Positions 1 to 7,205 of a DNA stretch of 11,505 nucleotides are shown in pieces. The notes under the pieces were generated by a model. It searched no databases and had not been told where the DNA came from. It saw nothing but the letters and a program-made list of their open reading frames with translations. Each line of letters begins with the position of its first letter. Position 1 is the stretch's first letter. A program made the position numbers and the translations under genes. The DNA is from Alphaproteobacteria bacterium (GTDB lineage: Bacteria; Pseudomonadota; Alphaproteobacteria; Reyranellales; Reyranellaceae), in NCBI GenBank assembly GCA_013290035.1, contig JABCYT010000044.1, positions 1 through 11,505 on the forward strand. Reading direction: 5' to 3'.

Positions 1-132
1 GTGCAGGTCGACGGCGATCACCGGAAGTGCCGGCAGGTACATGTCGATGGAAAGCGGCGTGAAAGACGACAGCAGGGCGAGCACGGCCAGCAGCAGCGGC
101 GTCAGGGTGGGACGAATGGCGGTCGTGGTCAT
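1..132 (-). CDS. Bcr/CflA-family MFS drug efflux transporter, N-terminal fragment (partial)
   Basis: The 44 codons visible before the window edge read leftward from an ATG at 132. They encode a short polar N-terminus, a first hydrophobic membrane segment (about residues 12-24) and the stretch PLSIDMYLPALPVIA (residues 26-40). That last stretch is the characteristic start of Bcr/CflA-type multidrug-efflux MFS proteins, in which the Asp-Met-Tyr-Leu-Pro-Ala motif closes transmembrane helix 1. These proteins are 12-helix proton antiporters of the inner membrane that export drugs or small metabolites. The rest of the gene is outside the window, so substrate and integrity cannot be judged. No strong Shine-Dalgarno precedes the ATG. 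The gene is divergent from the moeB-like gene, with 51 bases between the two starts. The family call rests on this short N-terminus alone but the motif is distinctive. Confidence 0.8.
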   Translation of the reverse strand, partial: MTTTAIRPTLTPLLLAVLALLSSFTPLSIDMYLPALPVIAVDLH

Positions 133-183
133 CGGGTTTGTCGTAACAGCATTGGTCACGCGCTCCCATGCTATAAGCGGACC
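133..183. promoter_or_regulatory. Divergent promoter region between the bcr-like and moeB-like genes
   Basis: Only 51 bases separate the two divergent start codons, so both promoters must lie here or inside the opposing gene. The 9-mer GCTATAAGC (171-179) carries a -10-like TATAAG on the plus strand (172-177), and its complement GCTTATAGC is -10-like on the minus strand. Neither direction has a convincing -35 at normal spacing; TTGGTC at 152-157 is only 14 bases from the -10. This is suggestive only. Confidence 0.3.
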
Positions 184-957
184 ATGACGCCGCTGCCCGA
201 GCTGACCGAGCCGCAGATCCGCCGCTACGCCCGCCACATCGTGCTGGCGGAGATCGGCGGGGTGGGCCAAGCGCGGCTGATCGCCGCGCGCGTGCTGGTG
301 ATCGGCGCGGGCGGGCTCGGCGCACCACTCCTGCAGTATCTCGCTGCCGCCGGCATCGGCACATTGGGCGTGATCGACCACGACAAGGTCGATCTCTCCA
401 ACCTGCAGCGCCAGGTCATCCATCGCACCGCCGACATCGGCGTCGCCAAGGTCGCGAGCGCCCGCCGCGCGCTTTTGGACATCAACCCCGAGGTCGAGGC
501 GATCGCGCACGACGAGCGGCTCACGTCGGACAATGCCGAGCGTATCGTCGCCGGCTACGACATCGTGGCTGACGGCAGCGACAACTTCGCCACGCGATAT
601 CTGCTGAACGACGTCTGCTATCGCCTCAAAAAGATTCTGGTTTCCGCGGCGATCCTTCGTTTCGACGGCCAGATCTCGACCTACAAGGCCTGGCAGGGTG
701 CAGGCCACCCCTGCCTGCGCTGCATCTTTCCCGCTGCGCCATCGGAGGACGCCGTGCCGAGCTGTGCGCAAGCGGGCGTCCTGGGCGCACTGGCCGGCAC
801 CTTGGGCGCACTGCAGGCCACGGAAGTCGTCAAGGAGATCCTCGACATCGGCCACTCGCTTTCGGGCAGGCTCCTGATGTACGACGCGCTGGCCGCCTCG
901 TTCGACGAGATGGCCATCGCCAAGCGGCCGGACTGCCCGACCTGTGGCTCGCCATGA
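184..957 (+). CDS. moeB: MoeB/ThiF/HesA-family E1-like adenylyltransferase
   Basis: This 257-residue protein belongs to the ubiquitin-activating E1-like family. Such enzymes adenylate the C-terminal Gly-Gly of a small sulfur carrier (MoaD for molybdopterin, ThiS for thiamine) in the cytoplasm so that it can receive sulfur. Visible family marks are the N-terminal RRYARHI (13-19), the nucleotide-binding GAGGLG (41-46), the LSNLQRQ arginine region (71-77), Lys89, the DGSDN aspartate motif (130-134), two CxxC zinc pairs (Cys177/Cys180 and Cys251/Cys254) and the CAQAGVLG cysteine loop at 194-201. The length matches stand-alone MoeB (about 250) with no C-terminal rhodanese domain. The reading frame is open to base 1, but that extension is antisense to the bcr-like gene and unlike the family. 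ATG 184 gives the normal N-terminus. The stop overlaps the next start as ATGA. No moaD or thiS is in view, so MoeB and ThiF roles cannot be separated. Confidence 0.88.
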   Translation: MTPLPELTEPQIRRYARHIVLAEIGGVGQARLIAARVLVIGAGGLGAPLLQYLAAAGIGTLGVIDHDKVDLSNLQRQVIHRTADIGVAKVASARRALLDINPEVEAIAHDERLTSDNAERIVAGYDIVADGSDNFATRYLLNDVCYRLKKILVSAAILRFDGQISTYKAWQGAGHPCLRCIFPAAPSEDAVPSCAQAGVLGALAGTLGALQATEVVKEILDIGHSLSGRLLMYDALAASFDEMAIAKRPDCPTCGSP

Positions 958-1349
958 AGCCCTCTGAAGGCGGCGTCTCGGTGATCGTGCGCGCCGGCGA
1001 CTACGAGAGCGTGCACTATGCGCTGGCGCTGGCCGCCGCCGCCCTCGCCGTCAACCAGCCGGCCGTGCTGTTCTTCACCATGAGCGGCATCCGCGCCCTG
1101 ATGGGGCCACCGCCCGCTGTCGACGATTGGGCGCGCGATGCGCAGAACCGCGCGCGGGGCGTCGGCGACTTCGAGACCCTGCTGAATGCCTGCGTCGAGC
1201 TTGGCGCGCGCTTCATCGTGTGCGAAATGGGCCTGCGGTCGCTCGGCATCGACCGCGCGGGCTTGCGTGCCGACGTTCCCTTCACGGTCGCGGGGATCGT
1301 GACCTTGCTGGAAGAGACCAAGCCGGGCATGCACCTGGTTTCACTCTAG
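954..1349 (+). CDS. DsrE/DsrF (TusD-like) family protein
   Basis: A 131-residue cytoplasmic protein with the DsrE/TusD-type alpha/beta fold pattern: a beta strand (VSVIVRAGD, 8-16), an Ala-rich helix (22-34), a second strand (PAVLFFTMSG, 36-45), then a Gly-Val-Gly-Asp-Phe helix leading to Cys80 and the strand RFIVCEMGLR with Cys90 (86-95). Members of this family carry persulfide sulfur on a conserved cysteine in relay chains such as TusBCD or DsrEFH, although many single-gene homologues have no assigned role. Cys80 and Cys90 are the candidate sulfur-carrying residues. The gene starts in a 4-base ATGA overlap with the E1-like gene and has no clear Shine-Dalgarno of its own, which suggests translational coupling. 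Its neighbour activates sulfur carriers, so a shared sulfur-transfer job is a reasonable inference, but the acceptor is unknown. Confidence 0.78.
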   Translation: MKPSEGGVSVIVRAGDYESVHYALALAAAALAVNQPAVLFFTMSGIRALMGPPPAVDDWARDAQNRARGVGDFETLLNACVELGARFIVCEMGLRSLGIDRAGLRADVPFTVAGIVTLLEETKPGMHLVSL

Positions 1350-1357
1350 AATCACTT

Positions 1358-1364
1358 GGGAGAG
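1358..1364 (+). promoter_or_regulatory. Ribosome binding site of the adenosine kinase gene
   Basis: GGGAGAG lies just before ATG 1368, with its GGAG core 5 bases from the ATG. It settles the start: the alternative upstream TTG at 1356 would overlap this site and add residues the family lacks. Confidence 0.7.
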
Positions 1365-1367
1365 CTC

Positions 1368-2345
1368 ATGACATCCGCTGCCTTCGACGTGCTGGGAATC
1401 GGCAATGCCATCGTCGACGTCATTTCGCGCGCCGACGAGGCCTTCCTCGGTCGGCATGGGCTGGTGAAGGGCAGCATGATGCTGATCGACGAGGCGCGCG
1501 CCGAGACGCTCTATGCCGCCATGGGCCCCGGCATCGAGATGTCGGGCGGCTCCTGCGGCAACACCATGGCGGGTGTCGCGTCGTTCGGCGGCAAGGGCGC
1601 CTACATCGGCAAGGTGCGCGACGATCAGCTGGGCGGCGTGTTCGGCCACGACCTCAAGGCCACCGGCGTGTCGTTCGACACCCCGCGCGCGAATTCGGGC
1701 CCGGCGACGGCGCGCTGCCTGATCCTGGTGACGCCCGACGCGCAGCGCACCATGAACACCTATCTCGGCGCCTGCACCGGCCTCGGCTCGGCCGACATCG
1801 ACACCACGGTCGTGGGCGCCGCCCAGGTGACCTATGTCGAAGGCTATCTGTGGGATGCGCCGGAAGCCAAGAAGGCGGTGCTAAAGGCCTTCGATGCCGC
1901 GCATGCCGCCGGCCGGCTGGTCTCGATCACGCTGTCGGACTCGTTCTGCGTCGACCGCTATCGCGACGAGTTCCGCGATCTTTTACGCAACAAGGTCGAC
2001 ATCCTGTTCGGCAACGAATCGGAGATCAAATCGCTCTACCAGGTCGGGACGTTCGAGGAGGCGATGGAGGCCACGCGCCAGGAGGCCAAGATCGCAGCCC
2101 TCACCCGCAGCGAAAAAGGATCGATCGTGGTGAAGGGCGGCGAGACCTATGCGGTGCCGGCAGGAGCCGTCGCCAAGGTGGTCGACACGACCGGCGCCGG
2201 CGATCTCTACGCCGCGGGCTTCCTGTTCGGCTACACCCATGGCAAGCCGCTGGCCGAGTGCGCGCGGCTGGGCGGGCTTGCCGCCGCGGAGATCATCTCC
2301 CACGTCGGCGCGCGGCCCGAGCAGGCGCTGCGCGGGCTGATTTGA
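1368..2345 (+). CDS. Adenosine kinase (PfkB/ribokinase family)
   Basis: This 325-residue cytoplasmic carbohydrate-kinase-fold enzyme most resembles the adenosine kinases of alphaproteobacteria, which phosphorylate adenosine to AMP with ATP for purine salvage. The N-terminus FDVLGIGNAIVDVI (6-19) is the first PfkB strand with its substrate-binding Asp17. SGGSCGNTMAGVASFGG (from residue 59) is PfkB signature 1, and MNTYLGAC is a conserved family segment. DTTGAGDLYAAGF (from 273) is signature 2: it forms the anion hole and contains the catalytic base Asp279. The length is typical. The start is ATG 1368, preceded by GGGAGAG. The gene lies 18 bases after the dsrE-like gene and its stop overlaps the next start as TTGA, so it sits inside a probable four-gene operon. 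Specificity within PfkB (adenosine against another nucleoside or sugar) is inferred from resemblance. Confidence 0.88.
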   Translation: MTSAAFDVLGIGNAIVDVISRADEAFLGRHGLVKGSMMLIDEARAETLYAAMGPGIEMSGGSCGNTMAGVASFGGKGAYIGKVRDDQLGGVFGHDLKATGVSFDTPRANSGPATARCLILVTPDAQRTMNTYLGACTGLGSADIDTTVVGAAQVTYVEGYLWDAPEAKKAVLKAFDAAHAAGRLVSITLSDSFCVDRYRDEFRDLLRNKVDILFGNESEIKSLYQVGTFEEAMEATRQEAKIAALTRSEKGSIVVKGGETYAVPAGAVAKVVDTTGAGDLYAAGFLFGYTHGKPLAECARLGGLAAAEIISHVGARPEQALRGLI

Positions 2346-3802
2346 GCGCTTCCGGCCCCGCCCCTGTCCCTGCAAGGAACTGGCGCGACTCGCTCGCGAT
2401 CTACGCGCACCCGCGCGTCGTCACGTTCCTGTTCCTGGGCTTCTCGGCCGGGCTGCCGTTCCTGCTGGTCTTCTCGACCCTGTCGGCCTGGCTGCGCGCG
2501 TTCGGGGTGAGCCGCACAGCGATCGGCTTCATCAGCTGGATCGGCATCACCTACTCCATCAAGTTCGTGTGGTCGCCCGTGGTCGACCGCGTGCCGCTGC
2601 CCTTTCTGACGCGCCGGCTGGGCCGCCGGCGGTCCTGGATGCTGCTGGCGCAGACCTGCATCGGGCTCGGCCTGCTCGCCATGTCGTTCTGCGACCCGCG
2701 CACCGACCTGTGGTGGCTGGCGGCGTTCGCCGTCGTCGTCGCCTTCTCCTCGGCGACCCAGGACATCGCCCTCGACGCCTTCCGCATCGAGGCGACCGAC
2801 GAGACCTTGCAGGGCGCCACCGCCGCGACCTACCAGTTGGGCTATCGCATCGCCGTGCTCGCCGCCGGCGCGGGCGCGCTCTATATCGCCGAGTTCGGCT
2901 CGTGGCCGGCGGCCTACATCACCATGGCGGCGCTGGCGCTGGTCGGCATCGTCACCACTTTGGCGATCGCCGAGCCCGAGAAGCGCGTGGCCGCGGGCAC
3001 GGCCGAGCGCGAGGGCAAGATCGCCCAGTTCGCCGATCGCTATTCCGGCCTGCCGCCGGCGCTGCGCGAGACGCTGGTGTGGATCTACGGTGCCATCGTC
3101 TGCCCATTCGTCGACTTCTTCGCCCGCTTCGGCTGGCTGGCAGTGGTTCTGCTGGCCTTCATCGGCCTGTTCCGCCTGAGCGACATCGCCATGGGCGTGA
3201 TGGCCAATCCCTTCTACATCGACATGGGATTCAGCCTGCAGCAGATCGCCAACGTCTCCAAGATCTTCGGCTTCGTCATGTCGATCCTGGGCGCTCTGCT
3301 GGGCGGCGCGCTGGTGTTCCGCCTGGGCGCGTCGCGCTTGCTGGCGCCGTCGGTGTTCCTGATCGCCGTCAGCAATCTCCTGTTCTCCTGGCTCGCCATC
3401 ATCGGCCGGCCCGATCCGCTGGTGCTGGCGACGGCGATCAGCATCGACAACCTGGTGACCGGCATGGCGGGCTCGGTGTTCATCGCCTTCCTGTCGGGCC
3501 TCACCAACACCGCCTACACGGCCACGCAATATGCGCTGTTCACCTCGATCATGACCCTGCCGGGCAAGATTATCGGCGGCTTCTCCGGCGTCATCGTCGA
3601 CTGGCTGCAAAGTTCGGCGCGCGACGTACCGGCCTTCGCCGCCCTGCTCGACGCCGTGGGCGCGGCGCCCAAATTCGGCGGCTTCGCGCTCTTCTTCGCC
3701 TATACCGCCCTGCTCGGCCTGCCGGCCCTGATCCTGGCCGTGATCGTGCGCCGGCACTTCGAAAAAGAAACCCCTCCTTCCGCGAGGAAGGAGGGGCAGT
3801 AG
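2342..3802 (+). CDS. ampG: AmpG-type muropeptide MFS transporter
   Basis: A 486-residue inner-membrane protein with about 12-14 hydrophobic segments, close to the 491 residues of E. coli AmpG. AmpG proteins import anhydro-muropeptides from the periplasm for peptidoglycan recycling. Recognisable parts are the N-terminal FLFLGFSAGLPFLLVFSTLSAW, an MFS motif-A-like loop DRVPLPFLTRRLGRRRS (82-98), SATQDIALDAFRIE, and the later DIAMGVMANPFYIDMGF. The frame stays open far upstream in the wrong frame of the kinase. The only suitable start is TTG 2342, in a 4-base TTGA overlap with the kinase stop; the next ATG is at about residue 100, inside the membrane domain. The C-terminal tail TPPSARKEGQ is unusual because it is encoded by a perfect hairpin that also looks like a terminator for the opposite strand. 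A related solute (PAT-type acetyl-CoA carrier) is less likely. Confidence 0.8.
   Translation: MSASGPAPVPARNWRDSLAIYAHPRVVTFLFLGFSAGLPFLLVFSTLSAWLRAFGVSRTAIGFISWIGITYSIKFVWSPVVDRVPLPFLTRRLGRRRSWMLLAQTCIGLGLLAMSFCDPRTDLWWLAAFAVVVAFSSATQDIALDAFRIEATDETLQGATAATYQLGYRIAVLAAGAGALYIAEFGSWPAAYITMAALALVGIVTTLAIAEPEKRVAAGTAEREGKIAQFADRYSGLPPALRETLVWIYGAIVCPFVDFFARFGWLAVVLLAFIGLFRLSDIAMGVMANPFYIDMGFSLQQIANVSKIFGFVMSILGALLGGALVFRLGASRLLAPSVFLIAVSNLLFSWLAIIGRPDPLVLATAISIDNLVTGMAGSVFIAFLSGLTNTAYTATQYALFTSIMTLPGKIIGGFSGVIVDWLQSSARDVPAFAALLDAVGAAPKFGGFALFFAYTALLGLPALILAVIVRRHFEKETPPSARKEGQ
3761..3796 (-). terminator. Intrinsic terminator for leftward transcripts, inside the ampG-like 3' end
   Basis: The arms CCCCTCCTTCC (3771-3781) and GGAAGGAGGGG (3786-3796) form a perfect 11-bp stem with a 4-base loop. 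Read leftward, the stem is followed by TTTCTTTTTC (3770-3761), the classic rho-independent layout. It would end the phoB transcript about 230 bases past the phoB stop. On the plus strand the loop is GCGA (a GNRA type) but no U-tract follows, so it should act only leftward. Confidence 0.7.
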
Positions 3803-3942
3803 AAACGGCGACGGGGTGTCAAACCGTGCCGGGGGAACCGACCCATTCCAGAGCGGGGCGTGGGGTTGCCGAGCGGGAACGGGCACGATGGGTGTAGCGG
3901 GGCGAAGCTACAAAACCGTTACTGGCAATGTGGAAAACATTT

Positions 3943-4021
3943 GCTGGGGGCGCGCCACTCCAGTGGCGCGTCTTTTTCAGCCGCCGAGACGACCGCGCCA
4001 CGGGAATGGCGCGCCCCCAGC
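3943..4021. repeat. 79-base palindromic element with nested hairpins
   Basis: Perfect 15-bp inverted ends, GCTGGGGGCGCGCCA (3943-3957) and TGGCGCGCCCCCAGC (4007-4021), enclose two smaller hairpins that reuse the CGCGCCA sequence: 3951-3970 and 3994-4013. The ends can pair with each other or with the inner arms, giving two alternative folds. This REP/BIME- or MITE-like layout suggests a dispersed repeat, but copy number cannot be seen here. It ends four bases from the phoB stop codon. Confidence 0.6.
3951..3978 (+). terminator. Intrinsic terminator for the rightward operon
   Basis: CGCGCCACT (3951-3959) pairs perfectly with AGTGGCGCG (3962-3970) and is followed at once by TCTTTTT. This is a GC-rich stem plus U-tract on the plus strand, 149 bases past the stop of the ampG-like gene, and is the likely end of the moeB-to-ampG transcript. 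It is part of the larger palindromic element. Confidence 0.7.
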
Positions 4022-4024
4022 GGC

Positions 4025-4768
4025 TCAACCCGGGGTGGCGTCGAGCGCGTAGCCGGCGGCGCGGACGGTGCGGATCAGGTCGGTGTGCAGATCGCCGTTC
4101 AGCGCGATGCGCAGGCGGCGGATATGGACGTCGACGGTGCGCGCCTCGACATAGACGTCCTTGCCCCACACCGCGTCCAGGAGCTGCTCGCGCGAGAAGA
4201 CGCGGCCGGGATGCTCCATGAAGTGGCGCAGCAGGCGGAACTCGGTGGGCCCGAGATGGACCGGCTTGGCGGCGCGCGTCACGCGGTGCGCCACCAGATC
4301 CATCACGATGTCGGCATAGGAGAGCGCCTCGTCAGCCAGCGCCGGGCGGATGCGCCGCAGCACGGCGCGGATGCGCGCCACCAGCTCGGTGGGCGAGAAC
4401 GGCTTGGCGACATAGTCGTCGGCGCCGGCATCGAGGCCGCGCACCCTATCGCCCTCCTCGCCGCGCGCCGTCAGCATGATGATCGGCAGGTTGGCGGTCG
4501 CGGTCTGGCGGCGCAGCTGGCGGCAGACCTCGATGCCCGACATCAGGGGCAGCATCCAGTCGAGCAGCATGAGGTCGGGCACGTCCTCCTGGACCGAGGC
4601 CAGCGCCTCCTCGCCGTCGTAGGCCACCGAGACGCGAAAGCCCGACTGCTCGAGGTTGTAGCGCAAGAGCTCGACCAGCGCCGTTTCGTCCTCGACGATC
4701 AGCACGCGCGGCTTGATCGACGAAGTCTGCGTGTCACGCCGGGTGGTGGTGGCGCCTGCCACGTTCAT
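4025..4768 (-). CDS. phoB: Phosphate regulon response regulator PhoB
   Basis: This 247-residue OmpR/PhoB-class transcription factor has a receiver domain (about 20-137) joined to a C-terminal winged-helix DNA-binding domain (about 148-244). The receiver has the acidic pair Glu26/Asp27, phospho-acceptor Asp70 in LLDWMLP, Thr100 and Lys122 in KPF. The output domain shows the TEFRLL, REQLLDAVWG and RTVDVHIRRLR elements expected of the recognition helix region. When phosphorylated by PhoR it binds Pho boxes and turns on phosphate-starvation genes. The protein has about 18 extra N-terminal residues compared with E. coli PhoB. The ATG at 4768 is still favoured because it overlaps the phoU stop as ATGA and no other ATG precedes the domain. 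It is the last gene of the pst operon, so it should be autoregulated through the Pho box before pstS. Confidence 0.95.
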   Translation of the reverse strand: MNVAGATTTRRDTQTSSIKPRVLIVEDETALVELLRYNLEQSGFRVSVAYDGEEALASVQEDVPDLMLLDWMLPLMSGIEVCRQLRRQTATANLPIIMLTARGEEGDRVRGLDAGADDYVAKPFSPTELVARIRAVLRRIRPALADEALSYADIVMDLVAHRVTRAAKPVHLGPTEFRLLRHFMEHPGRVFSREQLLDAVWGKDVYVEARTVDVHIRRLRIALNGDLHTDLIRTVRAAGYALDATPG

Positions 4769-5475
4769 GACGCGTTGCTCCTGGCGTAGAGCGAGGCGCT
4801 GCCCTTGGGCCGCGCCTCGTCGAAGCCGTGGCCGGTGGTGCGAAAGCTCACCAGCTCGGCGATGTTGGTGACGTGATCGCCGGCGCGCTCGATGTTCTTG
4901 GCCATGAACAGCAGGTGCGTGCACGCCGTGATGGTGCGCGGATCCTCCATCATGTAGGTCAGGAGCTCGCGGAACAGGCCGGTATAGACCTGATCGATCT
5001 CCTCGTCGCGCTGCCACACGTCGTGCGCCTTGGCGACGTCGCCGTGGGCGAAGGCGTCGAGCACGTCCTTGAGCGCGGTGCGCACCAGGCGGCCCAGCCG
5101 GTCGATGCCGACCACGGCCGACGCCGGCGCGTTGACCTGCGCCAGCACGATGGTGCGCTTGGCGGTGTTCTTGGCGTAATCGGCGATGCGTTCGAGCGCA
5201 GCCGCGATCTTGATCGACGACAGGATGACCCGCAGGTCGACCGCCATCGGCTGGCGCAGGGCCAGGAGCTTCACCGTCTGCTCCTGCACGGCGACGTCGA
5301 GGGCGTCGACCCGGGCGTCGTCGACGATCACCTGCTCGGCCGCCTCGGTGTCGTGCTCGCGCAGCGCCACCAGCGACTGGGCGAGCTGGCTTTCGGCCAG
5401 GCCGCCCATCTCGCTGATCGTGGCGCTCAGCCGTTCCAGCTCCTCGTCGAAGCGCTTCAGCGTATGTTCCGCCAT
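4765..5475 (-). CDS. phoU: Phosphate signalling protein PhoU
   Basis: At 236 residues this is an all-helical cytoplasmic protein close to the usual PhoU length (about 240). PhoU links the Pst transporter to the PhoR/PhoB pair and keeps the Pho regulon off when phosphate is plentiful. The protein is an internal duplication of two three-helix bundles. Each half shows the metal-contact pattern ERxxDxxxN, as LERIADYAKN in the first half and NIERAGDHVTN in the second. The start is ATG 5475, preceded by GGAGAG (5485-5480) four bases upstream. The gene follows pstB after 38 bases and overlaps phoB by four bases. The C-terminal tail (HGFDEARPKGSASLYAR) is polar and typical. Nothing is broken or missing. 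Confidence 0.95.
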   Translation of the reverse strand: MAEHTLKRFDEELERLSATISEMGGLAESQLAQSLVALREHDTEAAEQVIVDDARVDALDVAVQEQTVKLLALRQPMAVDLRVILSSIKIAAALERIADYAKNTAKRTIVLAQVNAPASAVVGIDRLGRLVRTALKDVLDAFAHGDVAKAHDVWQRDEEIDQVYTGLFRELLTYMMEDPRTITACTHLLFMAKNIERAGDHVTNIAELVSFRTTGHGFDEARPKGSASLYARSNAS

Positions 5476-5513
5476 GTTTCTCTCCAGTCCCTTGCCGCTT
5501 TCCTGGCCGCTCG

Positions 5514-6347
5514 TCAGCCGAAGCGGCCGGTGATGTAGGCCTGCGTGCGCTTGTCCCGCGGCGTCGTGAAGATCGTCTCCGTCTGGCCAAACTCGACCAG
5601 CTCGCCGAGATACATGAAGGCGGTGAAATCCGAGACGCGCGCCGCCTGCTGCATGTTGTGGGTGACGATGACGATCGTGTACTCCTGCTTCAGCTCGTCG
5701 ATCAGCTCCTCGATCTTGGCGGTCGAGATCGGATCGAGCGCCGAGCATGGCTCGTCGAACAGGATGACTTCGGGCTTCACCGCGACGGTGCGGGCGATGC
5801 AGAGTCGCTGCTGTTGGCCGCCCGACAGGCTGAGGCCGTTGGCCGCCAGCTTGTCCTTGACCTCGTCCCACAAGGCGGCGCGGCGCAGCGCCGTCTCGAC
5901 CCGGGCATCGACGTCGGCGCGCGGCAGGCGCTCGTAGAGCCTGATGCCGAAGGCGATATTCTCGTAGATCGACATCGGAAACGGCGTCGGCTTCTGGAAC
6001 ACCATGCCGATGCGCGCGCGCAGCAGGTTGATGTCCTGGCCCTCCTTCAGCAGGTTGTCGCCGTCGAACAGCACCTCGCCGGTCGCGCGCTGGCCGGGAT
6101 AGAGGTCGTACATGCGGTTGAGCACGCGCAAGAGCGTCGACTTCCCGCAGCCCGACGGGCCGATGAAGGCCGTCGTCTTGTTGGCGTAGAGCGACAGGCT
6201 GATGCCCTTGAGCGCGCGGCCGTCGCCGTAGAAGAATTCGAGATTGCGGATCGCGATCTTCTCGGCCAGGCCCGTGGTGTCGATGCTGGCGTGGCCCACG
6301 ACCGGTACGGCGACGTCGGGCGTGTTGTTCGCGGATGCCATGCTCAT
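5514..6347 (-). CDS. pstB: Phosphate ABC transporter ATP-binding protein PstB
   Basis: A 277-residue cytoplasmic ATPase that drives high-affinity phosphate import by the PstSCAB complex. Visible motifs are Walker [10 protein letters not shown] (63-71), Q-loop Gln118 in VFQKPTPFP (a PstB hallmark), ABC signature LSGGQQQR (174-181), Walker B ILFDEP with Asp198/Glu199, the PstB-specific CSALDPIST after it, and the switch His230 in VTHNM. There is a 30-residue N-terminal extension before the first ABC strand, slightly longer than in E. coli PstB. The start is ATG 6347, with AAGGAAG five bases upstream (6359-6353). It overlaps the pstA stop as ATGA, which makes coupled translation with the permease likely. 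ATG 6341, two codons later, is a possible alternative start. Confidence 0.96.
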   Translation of the reverse strand: MSMASANNTPDVAVPVVGHASIDTTGLAEKIAIRNLEFFYGDGRALKGISLSLYANKTTAFIGPSGCGKSTLLRVLNRMYDLYPGQRATGEVLFDGDNLLKEGQDINLLRARIGMVFQKPTPFPMSIYENIAFGIRLYERLPRADVDARVETALRRAALWDEVKDKLAANGLSLSGGQQQRLCIARTVAVKPEVILFDEPCSALDPISTAKIEELIDELKQEYTIVIVTHNMQQAARVSDFTAFMYLGELVEFGQTETIFTTPRDKRTQAYITGRFG

Positions 6348-7201
6348 GACGACTTCCTTGCTGCGGTAAGAGAACGGGCGATGATGCTGAGCGCCAGAAC
6401 GGTGACGGTGATGAGCAGCGCTCCCGTCCAGGCGAGCTTCTGCCACTCCTCGTAGGGCGACAGCGCGAATTGGAAGATGACCACCGGCAGGCTGGGCATC
6501 GGCGCATTCATGTTCCAGCTGAAAAACTGGTTGTTGAGCGCCGTGAATAGAAGCGGCGCCGTCTCGCCGCTGATGCGGGCGATGGCCAGCAGGATGCCTG
6601 TGACGATGCCGGCGCGGGCGGCGCGGTAGGCGATGCGCACGATCATGTGGGCGCGCGGCAGGCCGATCGAGGCCGCGGCCTCGCGCAAGGTGTCGGGCAC
6701 CAAGGTCAGCATGTCCTCGGTGGTGCGCACCACGACCGGGATCACGATCACGGCCAGGGCGACGGCGCCGGCCCAGCCCGAGAAGTGGCCCATCGGCGCC
6801 ACCATGACCTCGTAGATGAACAGGCCGATCACGATTGAGGGCGCGCTCAGCAGGATATCGTTGATGAAGCGCACGACACTCGACAGCTTGTCGTGGCGGC
6901 CATATTCGGCGAGGTATGTGCCGGCCAGGACGCCGATCGGGGTGCCGATCAGGACCGCCAGCACGGTCATGGCCAGGCTGCCGGCGATGGCGTTGAGCAG
7001 GCCGCCCGCCGAGCCGGGCGGCGGGGTGTTCTCGGTGAAGACGGCGAGCGACAGGCCGCCCACGCCCTCGTACAGCAGCACGCCCAGGATCAGCACCAGC
7101 CAGCCCAAGCCGAACGCGGTCGCCGCATACGCCAGCCCCCTGGCGATGGCGTTGCGCCGGCGGCGGCTGGCGCGCAGAGGATTGCTGGCAAGGTCGGCCA
7201 T
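6344..7201 (-). CDS. pstA: Phosphate ABC transporter permease PstA
   Basis: A 285-residue integral inner-membrane protein, one of the two channel subunits of the PstSCAB phosphate importer. A basic N-terminus ([12 protein letters not shown]) precedes about six hydrophobic segments, and the cytoplasmic EAA-loop that contacts PstB reads [19 protein letters not shown]. The segment [13 protein letters not shown] is typical of PstA. The start is ATG 7201, four bases after the pstC stop, so translation is probably coupled. The Shine-Dalgarno is weak (GGGA within the pstC end). The stop overlaps the pstB start. The length agrees with the family (about 280-300). Confidence 0.95.
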   Translation of the reverse strand: MADLASNPLRASRRRRNAIARGLAYAATAFGLGWLVLILGVLLYEGVGGLSLAVFTENTPPPGSAGGLLNAIAGSLAMTVLAVLIGTPIGVLAGTYLAEYGRHDKLSSVVRFINDILLSAPSIVIGLFIYEVMVAPMGHFSGWAGAVALAVIVIPVVVRTTEDMLTLVPDTLREAAASIGLPRAHMIVRIAYRAARAGIVTGILLAIARISGETAPLLFTALNNQFFSWNMNAPMPSLPVVIFQFALSPYEEWQKLAWTGALLITVTVLALSIIARSLTAARKSS

Positions 7202-7205
7202 GGCG

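Noticed and set aside
1..183. Rightward open frame extending the moeB-like protein by 61 residues
   Set aside because: The extension is Arg/Gln/Gly-rich, unlike the family, and is antisense to the Bcr/CflA start. ATG 184 gives the normal N-terminus.
1127..2341. Upstream extension of the ampG-like frame, giving an 891-residue fusion
   Set aside because: It runs through the dsrE-like and kinase genes in the wrong frame, with Arg-rich shadow composition. It is not a real fusion.
2231..3886. 551-residue leftward open frame
   Set aside because: It is antisense to the ampG-like gene, rich in Gln, Arg, Asp and His with no domain pattern, as expected of GC-rich shadow frames.
3893..3912. Small hairpin TGTAGC...GCTACA in the convergent intergenic region
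   Set aside because: It has only a 6-bp stem with an 8-base loop and no U-tract, too weak to call a terminator or RNA gene.
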